This document shows positions 9,507-19,120 of a DNA stretch of 38,929 bases, piece after piece. Below the pieces are notes generated by a model. It saw only the letters and a program-made list of their open reading frames with translations. It was not told the origin of the DNA and searched no databases. The stretch spans positions 45,591,728 to 45,630,656 of the forward strand of contig JBOZIK010000001.1 of assembly GCA_051453625.1 (NCBI GenBank), read 5' to 3'. Every line of letters starts with the position of its first letter. Position 1 is the stretch's first letter. A program made the translations under genes and the position numbers. This stretch comes from Welwitschia mirabilis. Taxonomy: Eukaryota; Gnetophyta; Gnetopsida; Welwitschiales.

Positions 9507-10848
9507 TCAAGATCGAGAAAATTTGCAACCCCTAAAAAAGGAATATCATCCTGGCTCTTTGTCAAGAGTTCAAGGATGTCTTTGCTTGATCGTATGAAGG
9601 TCTCAAAGGATTCAACTTGGACATTCTCAAACATAACATAACACTCAAGGAGAATATCGACCCCTTCACTAGAAGCAAAAAAGATTGAACCCAGTTTTAG
9701 AGCCTCTAATCAGAAAAGAGCTAAGCAAGCTCCTCCAAGTAAGATCACTTACCCCATCAAGCACACCATCTAGGTGGCTAACCTAGGCCCTATCAAAAAG
9801 AAAGCTGGCCAGATCAGGAATTTGAGCAATGCCTCTCTAAAAGACAATTATCTGACTCCCACCATGGATGAGATCTTGGAGAAGGTATCTCGAGCTAGGA
9901 CGTTCTCTTTTCTGGATGGTTTCTCCAGATACAATCAGATTTAAGTTGCAAGCTCTAATAAAATTAAAATAACTTTGATCACCAAATGAGGAACCTACAC
10001 CTATAAGAGAATGCCATTTGGACTAATCAATGTAGAAGCCACTTTCCAAAGAATGACAGAGCACACCCTAGCAAGATTGATTGGGAAGTGTGTCATTGTC
10101 TACTTAGATGACATCACTATCTACTCAGGTAGGAGGGCTGACCATGTTACAGATTTAAGAAAGATGTGCCAGTGATTTAGGAAGTATGGGGTCTCCCTCA
10201 ATCCAAAGAAAAGCATCATTGTTGTCTCTTCAGACAAGTTGTTGGGTTATCTAGTCTTAGATCAGGGCATGGGAATAGACGCTAAGAGAATTCAAGCTAT
10301 TTAGAAGATCCCTCTACCCAAGTCCCTTAAAGAGCTCCATTCTTGCATGAAGAAAATCAGCTTGGTTCAGTATTTCATTCCTAGATTTGCAAACATAGTA
10401 AACCCCGTCATACCACTTTTAAAGAAAGATGCCCCATTGTATGGACTCCCAAAGCAAAGAAGGCTTTTGAGTTGATCAAGAAAGTGATAGTTATCTTACC
10501 CCTGCTTGGTCTGCCCAGACTTTACCATGGAATTCTATATCTATGCCTATGCCTCAAATGCTGCAACAACAGTTGTCCTCACCTAGCGTTTCACAAACCT
10601 AAAAGATGGGTATGGGGAGTGCCCAGTCTCCTCTATGAGCAAAAAATTCAAGGATGCAGAGTTGTCATATTACCACTTGGAATAACAAGTCATTGCCCTT
10701 GTGAAAACTCTCAAAATGTTCCGTCACTACATCCTGTGAACCAAGGTACGGGGCAAAGTAATGTAGCCAACAGCCACGAGCCTCCTAGAAGAGACAGACA
10801 CCAACCTTAGAAGAGTGAAGTAGATCTCCAAGCTACAAAAATATGACC
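9507..10848 (+). pseudogene. Gypsy reverse transcriptase and RNase H, copy B
   Basis: This is a close duplicate of 8063-9406, offset by 1444 bases and of nearly the same length. It carries the same domain series, including 'VIVYLDDITIYSG' and the RNase H patch. It shares lesions with copy A (the TGA in place of Trp after 'LITK', the TAG in 'CQW-x-RKSG' context) but also has private changes, for example an extra stop in 'DTI-x-FK...' and one fewer C near 10140. Shared lesions mean both derive from one already dead copy. Unlike copy A it continues without a gap into the integrase region. Confidence 0.9.
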
Positions 10849-11470
10849 CACAATTGGTACCAACCAAGTTGGTTAGAGGAATGGGTTTGGCCAAAAACAT
10901 GCTAGAAGCCTGCTCGAAAGAAGCTCAAGCTATATAGTCCTCTCCTTTCCCCGCTCTCAATAATCCATGGTATAGGGACATTCACCTCTTCCTTTCAAAA
11001 TGGATCTCTCCTGAGAATGCCTCGGTGTCCTTCAAGAAAGTTTTTAGAGCCTAAACAGCCTAGTTCCTGATCAAGAAGGGACTTTTGCTTGAAAAGAACT
11101 ATGGTGAAGTATATCTAATATGTGTTACCAGATATGGGGTGTAGGAGCTATTATAGGAATTCCATGAGAAGATTGATAAAGGAAACACCTCAACCTCACT
11201 TTTGGCAGCCCAAATCATGAGCAAGATACGATTGGCCTATTATGGCTAAGGACGCCTCTGACCATGTCCATTCTTGTGATATCTACCAAAGCTTTTCCTC
11301 TTAAGACTGCAATCCAGCTCTGCCTCTACTCCCTGTCTTTGAAACTAGACTATTCAGAAAGTGGGCCTTAGATTTCATTGGCAATATCCACCAAACTTCT
11401 TCTGCAAGACACTCCTTCAACTTTACTACCATTGACTACTGCACTTATTTGATGAAAGTGTTGGAAATGA
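10849..11470 (+). pseudogene. Gypsy integrase N-terminal part, truncated
   Basis: Downstream of RT copy B the frames give 'PWYRDIHLFLSKWISP', 'FRA', 'FLIKKGLLLEKNYGEVYLICV' (the lead-in to the integrase zinc finger), 'KIRLAYYG', 'VHSCDIYQSFSS', 'CNPALPLLPVFETRLFRKW', 'ALDFIGNIHQTSSARHSFN', 'TIDYCTYLMKVLEMK'. The first catalytic Asp of the D,D-E core lies in 'ALDFIGNI'. The match ends near 11470, before the second Asp and the Glu, so the integrase core is incomplete. Stops and frame changes are frequent. Confidence 0.75.
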
Positions 11471-11619
11471 AGCCAAATCTCTTGATGTTATTTATTCCTT
11501 TATAGTGTGACTTTATATATTTTTATATAGTACCTTTTCTTGTTGTAATATTAAAAAGAAAAAGGGAAGTTAAATGGGGTCATCTAGAAAGTCCTAGAAG
11601 TTAGGGTTAGGGTTTCTAC
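11471..11619 (+). other. Possible polypurine tract and start of gypsy 3' LTR
   Basis: After the integrase fragment comes AT-rich sequence and a purine run AAAAAGAAAAAGGGAAG (about 11553-11570), followed a few bases later by TGGGGTCATC, which may open the 3' LTR at about 11575. A short TTAGGGTTAGGGTTT motif at 11602-11616 is a telo-box-like string, too short to be a telomere tract. The assignment is positional only. Confidence 0.35.
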
Positions 11620-12391
11620 NNNNNNNNNNNNNNNNNNNNNNNNNNNNNNNNNNNNNNNNNNNNNNNNNNNNNNNNNNNNNNNNNNNNNNNNNNNNNNNNN
11701 NNNNNNNNNNNNNNNNNNNNNNNNNNNNNNNNNNNNNNNNNNNNNNNNNNNNNNNNNNNNNNNNNNNNNNNNNNNNNNNNNNNNNNNNNNNNNNNNNNNN
11801 NNNNNNNNNNNNNNNNNNNNNNNNNNNNNNNNNNNNNNNNNNNNNNNNNNNNNNNNNNNNNNNNNNNNNNNNNNNNNNNNNNNNNNNNNNNNNNNNNNNN
11901 NNNNNNNNNNNNNNNNNNNNNNNNNNNNNNNNNNNNNNNNNNNNNNNNNNNNNNNNNNNNNNNNNNNNNNNNNNNNNNNNNNNNNNNNNNNNNNNNNNNN
12001 NNNNNNNNNNNNNNNNNNNNNNNNNNNNNNNNNNNNNNNNNNNNNNNNNNNNNNNNNNNNNNNNNNNNNNNNNNNNNNNNNNNNNNNNNNNNNNNNNNNN
12101 NNNNNNNNNNNNNNNNNNNNNNNNNNNNNNNNNNNNNNNNNNNNNNNNNNNNNNNNNNNNNNNNNNNNNNNNNNNNNNNNNNNNNNNNNNNNNNNNNNNN
12201 NNNNNNNNNNNNNNNNNNNNNNNNNNNNNNNNNNNNNNNNNNNNNNNNNNNNNNNNNNNNNNNNNNNNNNNNNNNNNNNNNNNNNNNNNNNNNNNNNNNN
12301 NNNNNNNNNNNNNNNNNNNNNNNNNNNNNNNNNNNNNNNNNNNNNNNNNNNNNNNNNNNNNNNNNNNNNNNNNNNNNNNNNNNNNNNNNNN
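11620..12391. other. Assembly gap (772 N)
   Basis: 772 unknown bases inside the presumed gypsy 3' LTR. Long open frames across it are artefacts of the N run. Confidence 0.95.
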
Positions 12392-12598
12392 AAGAAAATC
12401 TATATAAGGAGAGTAGAGGCATAGAATGCCATAAGGTGTAGGAGTCAAGAGTTATCAGATTGGCTATTAAGGACGGCTTGTGTCCTTGCCCATTTTCTTC
12501 ATTCTAATAGAGAGCTATGCATAGCTTCCGTGGTTTTTCCCCACATTAGGGTTTTTCCCCTCTCGCTTCTTTCTCTCCTTCCCCCTTAACCCCACCTT
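12392..12598 (+). promoter_or_regulatory. Presumed gypsy LTR promoter region
   Basis: A TATATAAGG box at 12401-12409 is followed by purine-rich then pyrimidine-rich sequence up to the copia insertion point at 12599. The position, just left of the nested copia whose right flank is gypsy-LTR-like, suggests this is the promoter part of the gypsy 3' LTR. No second copy in the window confirms it. Confidence 0.4.
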
Positions 12599-13687
12599 TG
12601 TTGGAAATAGTTTTTGTCATTGATGCCCCTTTTCGGAAGTGTTTCTGGTGTTTTTTAAAGATATGTTTTAGGTTGTGTTGACCAGATGTTTGCTAAGGGT
12701 GACCTAAAGTTTTCTTATTCATCCTGTTAAAAACTGCATGCTCTGAGGGCAACCAGACAATTTCTAAAGGCAACCTCGCCAAGGGTAATCTCATTTTTTC
12801 TAAGGTCTCTGAGACTTAAATCAATTGATTTTTTGTTAGCAAAATGGACTCTCCTAAGGGTGCCCAGATAGTTTTTTAAGGAAGCCTTAGATTTTTTGAG
12901 ATCGACTGGATTTAAGTTAGTTGTCTTTTTGACCTACAAACCAATACCCCTAAGGGCGATCCAATTTCCCATAAGGGCGACCAAATCCTTCCAAATTAAG
13001 TGTAACATGCTCATCAGGTCAGTTGAATATTGTGTAAGGTCAACTGACTAATTAGCCCTTTAAACTCTATGAATATTAGCGCACTTCACTTGTTTCAAAG
13101 GAAGGTGAAGGGAAATAGAGATCATGCATTGATGCTAACCATCAGAAACCCTAGCATCTTAAATAGCCTAAAACATTTCCTTTCAGGTGATCGCTTCAAT
13201 TATAAGATTCCCTCTAGTACAAAAACACACTTGTTGGACAAAGTCTTCAAGGGCTAAGCTTTATTTGCATGATCTATAGTTATTCTCTTTAAGCCACCAA
13301 TGTACTATCAAGCTTAAAGAGCTACTCTTCTTGAGCTGAACATAAGTTGACTCAGTGCAGCTATGCGCATCTAACATTCCTCTTCTACATCTCTGTAAGG
13401 TTTTTGGATTGGCCCTAAAAATCCACTACTGTGGAAAGGTTCTACGGTGACCCTCGAAAGCCATACATTGGAATAATAGAATCTAGCTAAAGACACCAGG
13501 TCTACTAGTTGAAGAATGGTTGCTAACCACTATAAACAAAAAGCTCCACTTGAGTTCTTGTGTGTTGTTTAATCTATTTATCTGCTTGCTTTTATCTGTA
13601 TGATCTTTTAATGCAAATTAATTTGTGAGTTTGTTTTACACTTATTATCACCCTATTCCCCTCACTTTAGGGCTAATCCTTCTATCA
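12599..13687 (+). repeat. 5' LTR of the SIRE-like copia element
   Basis: 1089 bp, opening TGTTGGAAATAG and closing CCTTCTATCA. It aligns with 19047-20282 along its length. The first third is studded with short related words of the form AAGGG(C/T)(A/G)ACC (for example around 12697, 12746, 12784, 12854, 12953, 12975). It carries one unit of a segment that is tandemly doubled in the 3' LTR. Confidence 0.9.
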
Positions 13688-13689
13688 AT

Positions 13690-13701
13690 TGGTGTCAGAG
13701 C
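13690..13701 (+). other. Primer-binding site (initiator Met tRNA type)
   Basis: TGGTGTCAGAGC starts two bases after the 5' LTR. The usual copia site complementary to the 3' end of plant initiator Met tRNA is TGGTATCAGAGC, so this has a single difference. Confidence 0.85.
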
Positions 13702-13750
13702 CTAGGTAGAGCAAAAGACTCTTACAGATCTTTGCTCAATAACCCTAGAG

Positions 13751-14720
13751 ATGGCCATAAGTACAAAAGACAAGTCCATCACAAGGCCAGCATTATTTGA
13801 TGGATCAAACTATGCTTATTGGAATGCCAAGATGCAAGTTTTTGTTCATGCCCTTAATCTAGATCTTTGGGATTCTATTGAACAACAGTATCATCCAGAT
13901 TCCTTAGGAAACATCTCCTTGAAAAACAAAGACAAGTGGATTGTTGATGACAAAATTGTTGCAAATCTTAATTTCAAAGGTCTAAATGCCATTTTTTTGT
14001 GTTGTAGGTCAGGATAGTAACTGCACTACAACCAAAGAAGCATGGGATGTCTTGGAGACTGCACATGAAGGAACAAATCTCGTGAACTAAGCAAAGCTGC
14101 AAATGCTTATCACAAAACTTGAAGACATTAAAATGGATGAAGATGAAGGTATAAATGATTTCCTTGCTAAACTAACTAATATTGTAAACTCTATGTGTGC
14201 CCTAGGTCAACAAGTTGAAAAATCAAGAGTTGTAAGGAAGGCTTTGATGTTGTTGCCAAAAAGGTTTAAGTCAAAGGTGACTACCATCGAAGAAAGAAAG
14301 GATGTAAACATCATAAGGCTAGATGAACTTCAAGGCAATTTACACACCTTTGAATTAAAGTTTTGGAAAATCAAGAAAAGGAGTATTGCCTTAACTGCAA
14401 CTCATGAAAATGTTGAAGATAAGGAAGGCTCAGATCATGAGTTAAATAGTGATGATGAAGTGGCTCTTCTTGTACAAAAATTTAGGAAGTTTATGAGACA
14501 AAGAAACAACAACGATCCATCAAGAACACCACCAAGGAGAAAAAAAGATAAAAGAAAGGACATTTAGTGCTACTCCTAGAAAGGATTTGGACATACATTA
14601 AATGAATGTCATAACAACAGGAAGGAGGAGAGAAGAAAGGGGAAGAAAGCTCTCTTTGTAACATGGGATGATGATGATGATTATGAAAGTGATGGCGAAT
14701 GCAACTCAGAATCTGAAAGG
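13751..14720 (+). pseudogene. Copia Gag with zinc knuckle, frameshifted
   Basis: The ATG at 13751 opens 'MAISTKDKSITRPALFDGSN', 'YAYWNAKMQVFVHALNLDLW', the copia Gag N-terminus (F-x-G-x-N-Y-x-x-W). A T7 run at 13992-13998 carries one extra T; removing its effect would join 'LNAIF' to 'CVVGQDSNCTTTKEAWDVLE'. After a stop near 14088 the second block (14103-14567) continues with 'KLEDIKMDEDEGINDFLAKL', 'KALMLLPKRFKSKVTTIEER' (UBN2-type Gag). A zinc knuckle C-x2-C-x4-H-x4-C is visible from 14568, but the second Cys position is a TAG. Gag would form the capsid and bind RNA. The start is supported by its position 50 bases after the primer-binding site. Confidence 0.9.
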
Positions 14721-15332
14721 CATAGGATATCTCTCATGGCTTTTGTCACTTCAAATGAAAAGGTATGTGATTTAGACCCATATGACTCATTTGAAAATGA
14801 AGATACTCTTACTGATGTAGAATTGGAACTATACAAGAAGTTTCAGGTCTTAGCCCTTAAAGTAAGTGAACTCAAAAAAGAGAACAAAGGCTCAATCAAC
14901 AAGCTAACTCTTAAGGCCAAAGAAATTGAAAAGTTGAGAAGAGAGCTTGAAGAAGCATCTCAAATAATGAGGAATGCAAATTATGACAAGTCAAGGACTG
15001 AAGTTAGAGGATCAAAAGGAACATCAACATCAAACCACTTCAACTGTATCACAAACCGGGTTCGTGGTAAAAGATTAATGGAAAGATCTACACTAAAGTC
15101 TTCAATGGTGAATATTAATTGTCATTTTTGCAATAGAAGAGGGAATTACAAAATAGATTCTCTTATTTGCAAGAGGTTGTTCTGCCATTCCATGATGAAT
15201 AAGAATTATAACTTTATTCCTAAATTTACTCATTTGAATCAACAAAATAAATGTTTAATTTGGATACCCAAAACATCCATGAAGAGTTTTCTTATTCAAA
15301 CTGCTCTTAAAGTGACTAATCATACTTACTAG
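14721..15332 (+). pseudogene. Copia Gag extension, acidic coiled-coil
   Basis: Following the zinc knuckle the frame is open: an acidic stretch (DDDDDYESDGE), 'LMAFVTSNEK', then a heptad-like segment 'ELELYKKFQVLALKVSELKK', 'KLTLKAKEIEKLRRELEEAS'. A degraded C-x-x-C motif near 15120 ('NCHFCNRRGN') and 'KCLIWIPKTS' precede the protease. This long coiled-coil region between Gag and protease is characteristic of SIRE-type copia elements. The stop at 15330-15332 stands where relatives have Trp directly before the protease Y-L-D-S-G-C. Confidence 0.75.
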
Positions 15333-15638
15333 TATCTTGATAGTGGATGTTCTAGACACATCACAAGTGACAAATCGAGTTTCATTACCCTCAATGAGCC
15401 TGATGGTGGAGAGGTGACTTTTGAAGCCAATAGTAAAGCAAAGATTGAAGGTATTGGATGCATTGGTGAGAGTAACCTACCTAAGATAATTGATGTTTTA
15501 CATGTAAATGGTCGTAAACACAATTTGTTAAGTATAAGTCAAATTTGTGGTAAGGATCATAAGGTATTTTTTGACACTAACAAGTGCACTGTAAGACATG
15601 GGGCCACAGATCAAATTTTGCTTAAACCAATGAGATAA
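15333..15638 (+). pseudogene. Copia aspartic protease
   Basis: The frame reads YLDSGCSRHITSDKSSF, with the catalytic Asp at 15339-15341 in an intact D-S-G-C motif, then 'GGEVTFEANSKAKIEGIG', 'LPKIIDVLHVNGRKHNLLSI', 'QICGKDHKVFF'. This is the copia-type (gag_pre-integrs-linked) protease that cuts the polyprotein. The active site is conserved but the frame is cut off by stops on both sides (15330 and about 15636). Confidence 0.85.
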
Positions 15639-16753
15639 GACAATGTTTAATGTGTCACTCAATCATATGAAAACTCTTACATGACAGCTTAAGTTCAAGA
15701 TGGTGTTCTTGGCATCAAAGACTAGGTCATCTAAGCTTTGAAAATCTGAAAAGGATATGTAATGGTGAGTATATTTGAGGATTACCTAAACTTTCTTTCA
15801 CTCATCAAGGTCTATGTGATGCATGCCAAAGAGAGAAACAAACAAGGACTTCAAACACAAGTAAAAGCAACACTATTACAAGTATGCCCTTTGATTTGAT
15901 TCATATGGATCTCCTGAGTCCAATTCAAACAATAAGCATGTTAAGTAAACGTTATTTCTTGGTCATGTTTGATGACTACTCCAGATGTACTTGGGTAGCC
16001 TTTTTGCAAGCAAAATCTGATGCTTTTGTGAAAATTTGTGAGAAATTGCAAAGTGAAAATGGCTATATCATTAAAAGAATTAGAAGTGATCATGATGGTG
16101 AATTTGAAAATTTTTAGTTTGGAAATTATTGTAATAACAATGGTATTGAGCATGAAGTTTCAGCCCCCAAAACTCCTCAAGAAAACGGTGTGGCAAAAAG
16201 GAAATTTTACACTGTTTTGGATATGGCGAGAGTAATGTTGAATGACAAAGATACACCAAAAAGACTTTGGGTTGAAGCCATAAACACAACCTGTCACATC
16301 ACTCCTTGTGAACTTTGGAAAGGTAAAAAGCCAAATATATCACATTTTAGAACCATTGGTAGTAAGTGTTTCATATTGAAAGATCATGAGATCTTGGCTA
16401 AATTTGACTCAAAGTCGAATGAAGGCATATTCCTAAGACACTCATTCTCAAGTAGACCATATAGAGTTTTCAATAAACGTATCTTGGATGTAGAAGAATC
16501 TATCAATGGAAAGATTCATGATGTTCCTAAGAAAACTAACATTGTTGATGAGGAAGTTAACCCAGCACCTCCAAACTTCTATTATGATGAAATTTATTCC
16601 AGATGCAACCAAACAGCTGAAGTGAAAGAGCTCAAGGATCATTCCTTAGATTCAATCATTGGAAATGTTGAAGAAGGTTTGTTAAAGAAGCTCTCTCAAG
16701 AACTTCAGTGCCCATGTTTCCTTCCTGTCACAAATTGGACCAAGAAACTTTGA
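15639..16753 (+). pseudogene. Copia integrase (zinc finger and D,D-E core)
   Basis: From 15701 the frame gives WCSWHQRLGHLSFENLKR (start of the H-H-C-C finger), and 'GLCDACQRERQ' supplies the cysteines. The core carries 'LIHMDLLSP' (Asp at 15908-15910), 'FVMFDDYSRCTWV'-like text, 'RSDHDGEFENF' (Asp at 16088-16090) and 'APKTPQENGVAKRK' (Glu at 16181-16183), so the D,D-E triad is all present. In-frame stops at about 15777 and at 16115-16117 break it. The C-terminal part (to 16753) includes 'FRTIGSKCFILKDHE' and 'AKFDSKSNEGIFL'. The enzyme would insert the cDNA into the genome. Confidence 0.9.
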
Positions 16754-17340
16754 AGCTATGTCAGCTCCATGTTGGATCCTAGCTATGTAAGAAGAACTAG
16801 AACAATTTACATGAAATTGGATATGGTCACTTGTTTCAAAGCTTCTTGGAAAGCATATCATTAGCACGAAATGGATTTTCAGAAACATAACAAATGAACA
16901 AAATGGCATTACAAAGAACAAAGCTTGCTTGGTCGCACAAGGATACTCTCAAGTTGAAAGCATTGATTGTTGGGGGGACTCCTGCCCCTATAGCTAGATC
17001 AATTCAAATGTTTCTTGCATTTGCTTGTTTTAAGAAAATTAAGTTCCTTCAAATGGATGTGAGAAGTGCCTTCTTGAATGGAAGAATTGATGAAGTTTAC
17101 GTCAGTCAACTTAAAGGCTTTATAGATCCTCACTTCCCTAATCATGTTTACAAATTGCATAAAGCCCTTTATGGCCTGAAGCAAGCCCCCAAAGCCTGGT
17201 ACAACAAGTTATCATTGTTTTTAATTCAAAATGGATTTACTAGAGGATCCATTGATCAAACTCTGTTCAAAAAAACAATGAAGAATGAGGTTGACGAATC
17301 AGATAGCAGACTACATAGTACATGCTATATTCAACCATAA
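16754..17340 (+). pseudogene. Copia reverse transcriptase, C-terminally deleted
   Basis: The RT shows 'FACFKKIKFLQMDVRSAFLN' (first catalytic Asp at 17056-17058), 'DEVYVSQLKGF', 'VYKLHKALYGLKQAPKAWYN' and 'GSIDQTLFKK'. The match stops at about 17285. The Y-V-D-D motif, the thumb and the entire RNase H domain are missing; the next sequence ends in a stop and leads to the extra ORF. The N-terminal part (16754-16893) is degraded. The element therefore lost its ability to reverse transcribe by an internal deletion, not only by point changes. Confidence 0.85.
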
Positions 17341-17493
17341 GTTCATGACAATTTGTCACATTAGTCCTATTAAATTGGTGTGTGGCTCATTGAAATGTAC
17401 TTCTCCTTGAAATCTAACATCAAGATCTCTTGTACTTGGAAAATCTAACAGGAAATCCCTTCTCATCATATCTCGCCTCTTCTTATCCTCCTT

Positions 17494-18647
17494 TTGTCTC
17501 GCCTCTCTATTTTAAATAACATCTTTCTATTCAAATCCTCCTTCTCACCCTTGGTCAAGTATTTCACTCTTCACATCTTCTCCTTTAGTCCATCTCAACT
17601 CTCTTCATTTTCCCTTGCATCCTCTTCAAATTTGACTTCAAGGCAGTCAGATGAAAGCTCTAAGAACAAAAGCAAGGAAGTAGCTCACAAACCCCCTAGC
17701 ATACTACTTTGCAAAGATGGCTTCCTAAGGTATTGAGCACTTGGAAGAAAATTTTGAATCCATCCCCATTGCTATGGAGAGGTCTTATGAGCTTGTGCAG
17801 TTTTTTAGTCTTAAGATAGTTCCACAACTCTTGGATGAGGTAATCTGGAGTTGTTTCTTAGACATTCAAGGCACATGTTACCCTCCTGTCACTCGGTTGT
17901 TCTATTGAAATGTAAAATATGATGTTGGAAACTCAACTCTCACTACCTCTATCTTTGGCCAAGAAATGAAGATTACTGCAGACCTCGTGTCCACACTCAC
18001 TAGCCTTCCAAGGGGAGGAATGGGAGAATATTGCCCTCTGGCAAATACTTGTGAAGAAAAGAAGTAGGCTACAAGGCTGCTTTGTGGTCAACATGTGACA
18101 TGGAAGAAGACTCTTAAAGCCTCTCCACTTCTTCCTAAATACCATCTCCTTCATCTTATTTTGTCTTACAACTTTCTCCCTCTTGCTGGTCAGAGAGATG
18201 AACTCTCAAATTACCGCGCATATCGTTTGTTCTATTTGGAAAAGGCCAGGGATGTTGATGACCCATTCATCATACTTCGTCACATGCTGCATCAACTCCA
18301 ACCTCACAAGAAGCACCCTCTTCCATATGCCTTTCTTATTACCAAAATTTGTAAACATTTCAATGTGCCTCATTGCAGTGTCAAGAAGCTCTTAAACCCA
18401 TGGGGCCTATCAATCGCACTACGTTGTCTCGTATGCATATTTTTGATGAACTAGATTCCTTATCCAACCCCAAGGTTAAAGCTCCTCACACTCCAAAAAT
18501 CCTTCATCTGTTGCACATTGTGGACTCTCACACAAGCACATTAAGGAAGCTCTCATAGCTACTGGCACTCCTATTTTTGACACTTCTCCTAGCATCAGCC
18601 CCAAATCCCTAGCTGAATCGGCCTCTTCCTCTAATGAAGAAGATTGA
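17494..18647 (+). pseudogene. Extra ORF: 'putative plant transposon protein'-like
   Basis: Between the truncated RT and the 3' LTR lies a decayed reading frame of about 380 codons. It begins with a Ser/Lys-rich leader (to about 17700). A conserved-looking body follows: 'IEHLEENFESIPIAMERSYE', 'YPPVTRLFY', 'DVGNSTLTTSIFGQEMKI', 'LTSLPRGGMGEY', then YHLLHLILSYNFLPLAGQRD, 'YRAYRLFYLEKA', 'DPFIILRHMLHQL', 'LPYAFLITKICKHFNV'. The pattern 'Y-N-x-x-P-x-x-G-x-x-D-E ... L-P-Y-x-x-L-I-T-x-I-x-x-x-F-x-V' resembles the plant family annotated as putative plant transposon protein (Transposase_32). Two frameshifts (about 18405 and 18545) and stops at the TCC-TAA, FY-TGA and KK-TAG positions break it; it ends at TGA 18645-18647 after an acidic tail. 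Its function is unknown; the slot is where SIRE elements keep their env-like ORF. Confidence 0.6.
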
Positions 18648-19046
18648 TCTCCTCTTCTCTGTTTTGGTTTTTACCTTTTTTCATTGATGCCAAAAGGGGA
18701 GGGATCTAATGTAGTTTTCGCTAAAATACCACCCACCATAAAATGTTACAATAGTCTTACGATATGTTGTTCATGATTTCCATGACAATAGTTCCTATAT
18801 TATGTAGTCTAAGAGTAGTTGGGCATATTTGCAAATCTCCCTGTTTTTGTCAATGAATGATATGTAATACTAATATGTAGTACAAAGTTGTTTTTTTTAA
18901 ATAGAAAAGTTTTCATTTAGTATATTTGCACGTTCCTTCTTTATGCACATTTTAAGAGGGCGTTTTTCTGTTCATAAGCATATCTTAAGGAGGAATTATG
19001 TTTCATAACTCATTCTATTTTTGCTGTCAATAACAAAGGGGAAGTT
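18648..19046 (+). other. Non-coding 3' region and polypurine tract of the copia
   Basis: No reading frame is visible. TTGATGCCAAAAGGGGAGGG at about 18684-18703 is the purine-rich phrase often found after the coding part of SIRE-type elements. The polypurine tract proper (AACAAAGGGGAAGTT) ends at 19046, just before the 3' LTR. Confidence 0.7.
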
Positions 19047-19089
19047 TGTTGGAAATAGGATTTTTCATTGATGCCCCTTTTCGAAAGTG

Positions 19090-19120
<31 letters not shown>

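Noticed and set aside
11600-11619. Telomere-like TTAGGGTTAGGGTTT
   Set aside because: Only about two units, next to an LTR-like start; interstitial telo-box strings of this size are common in plant DNA.
11594-12448. Long minus-strand open frames
   Set aside because: They consist almost entirely of the 772-N gap. The same holds for frames at 25236-25976 and 27619-28646.
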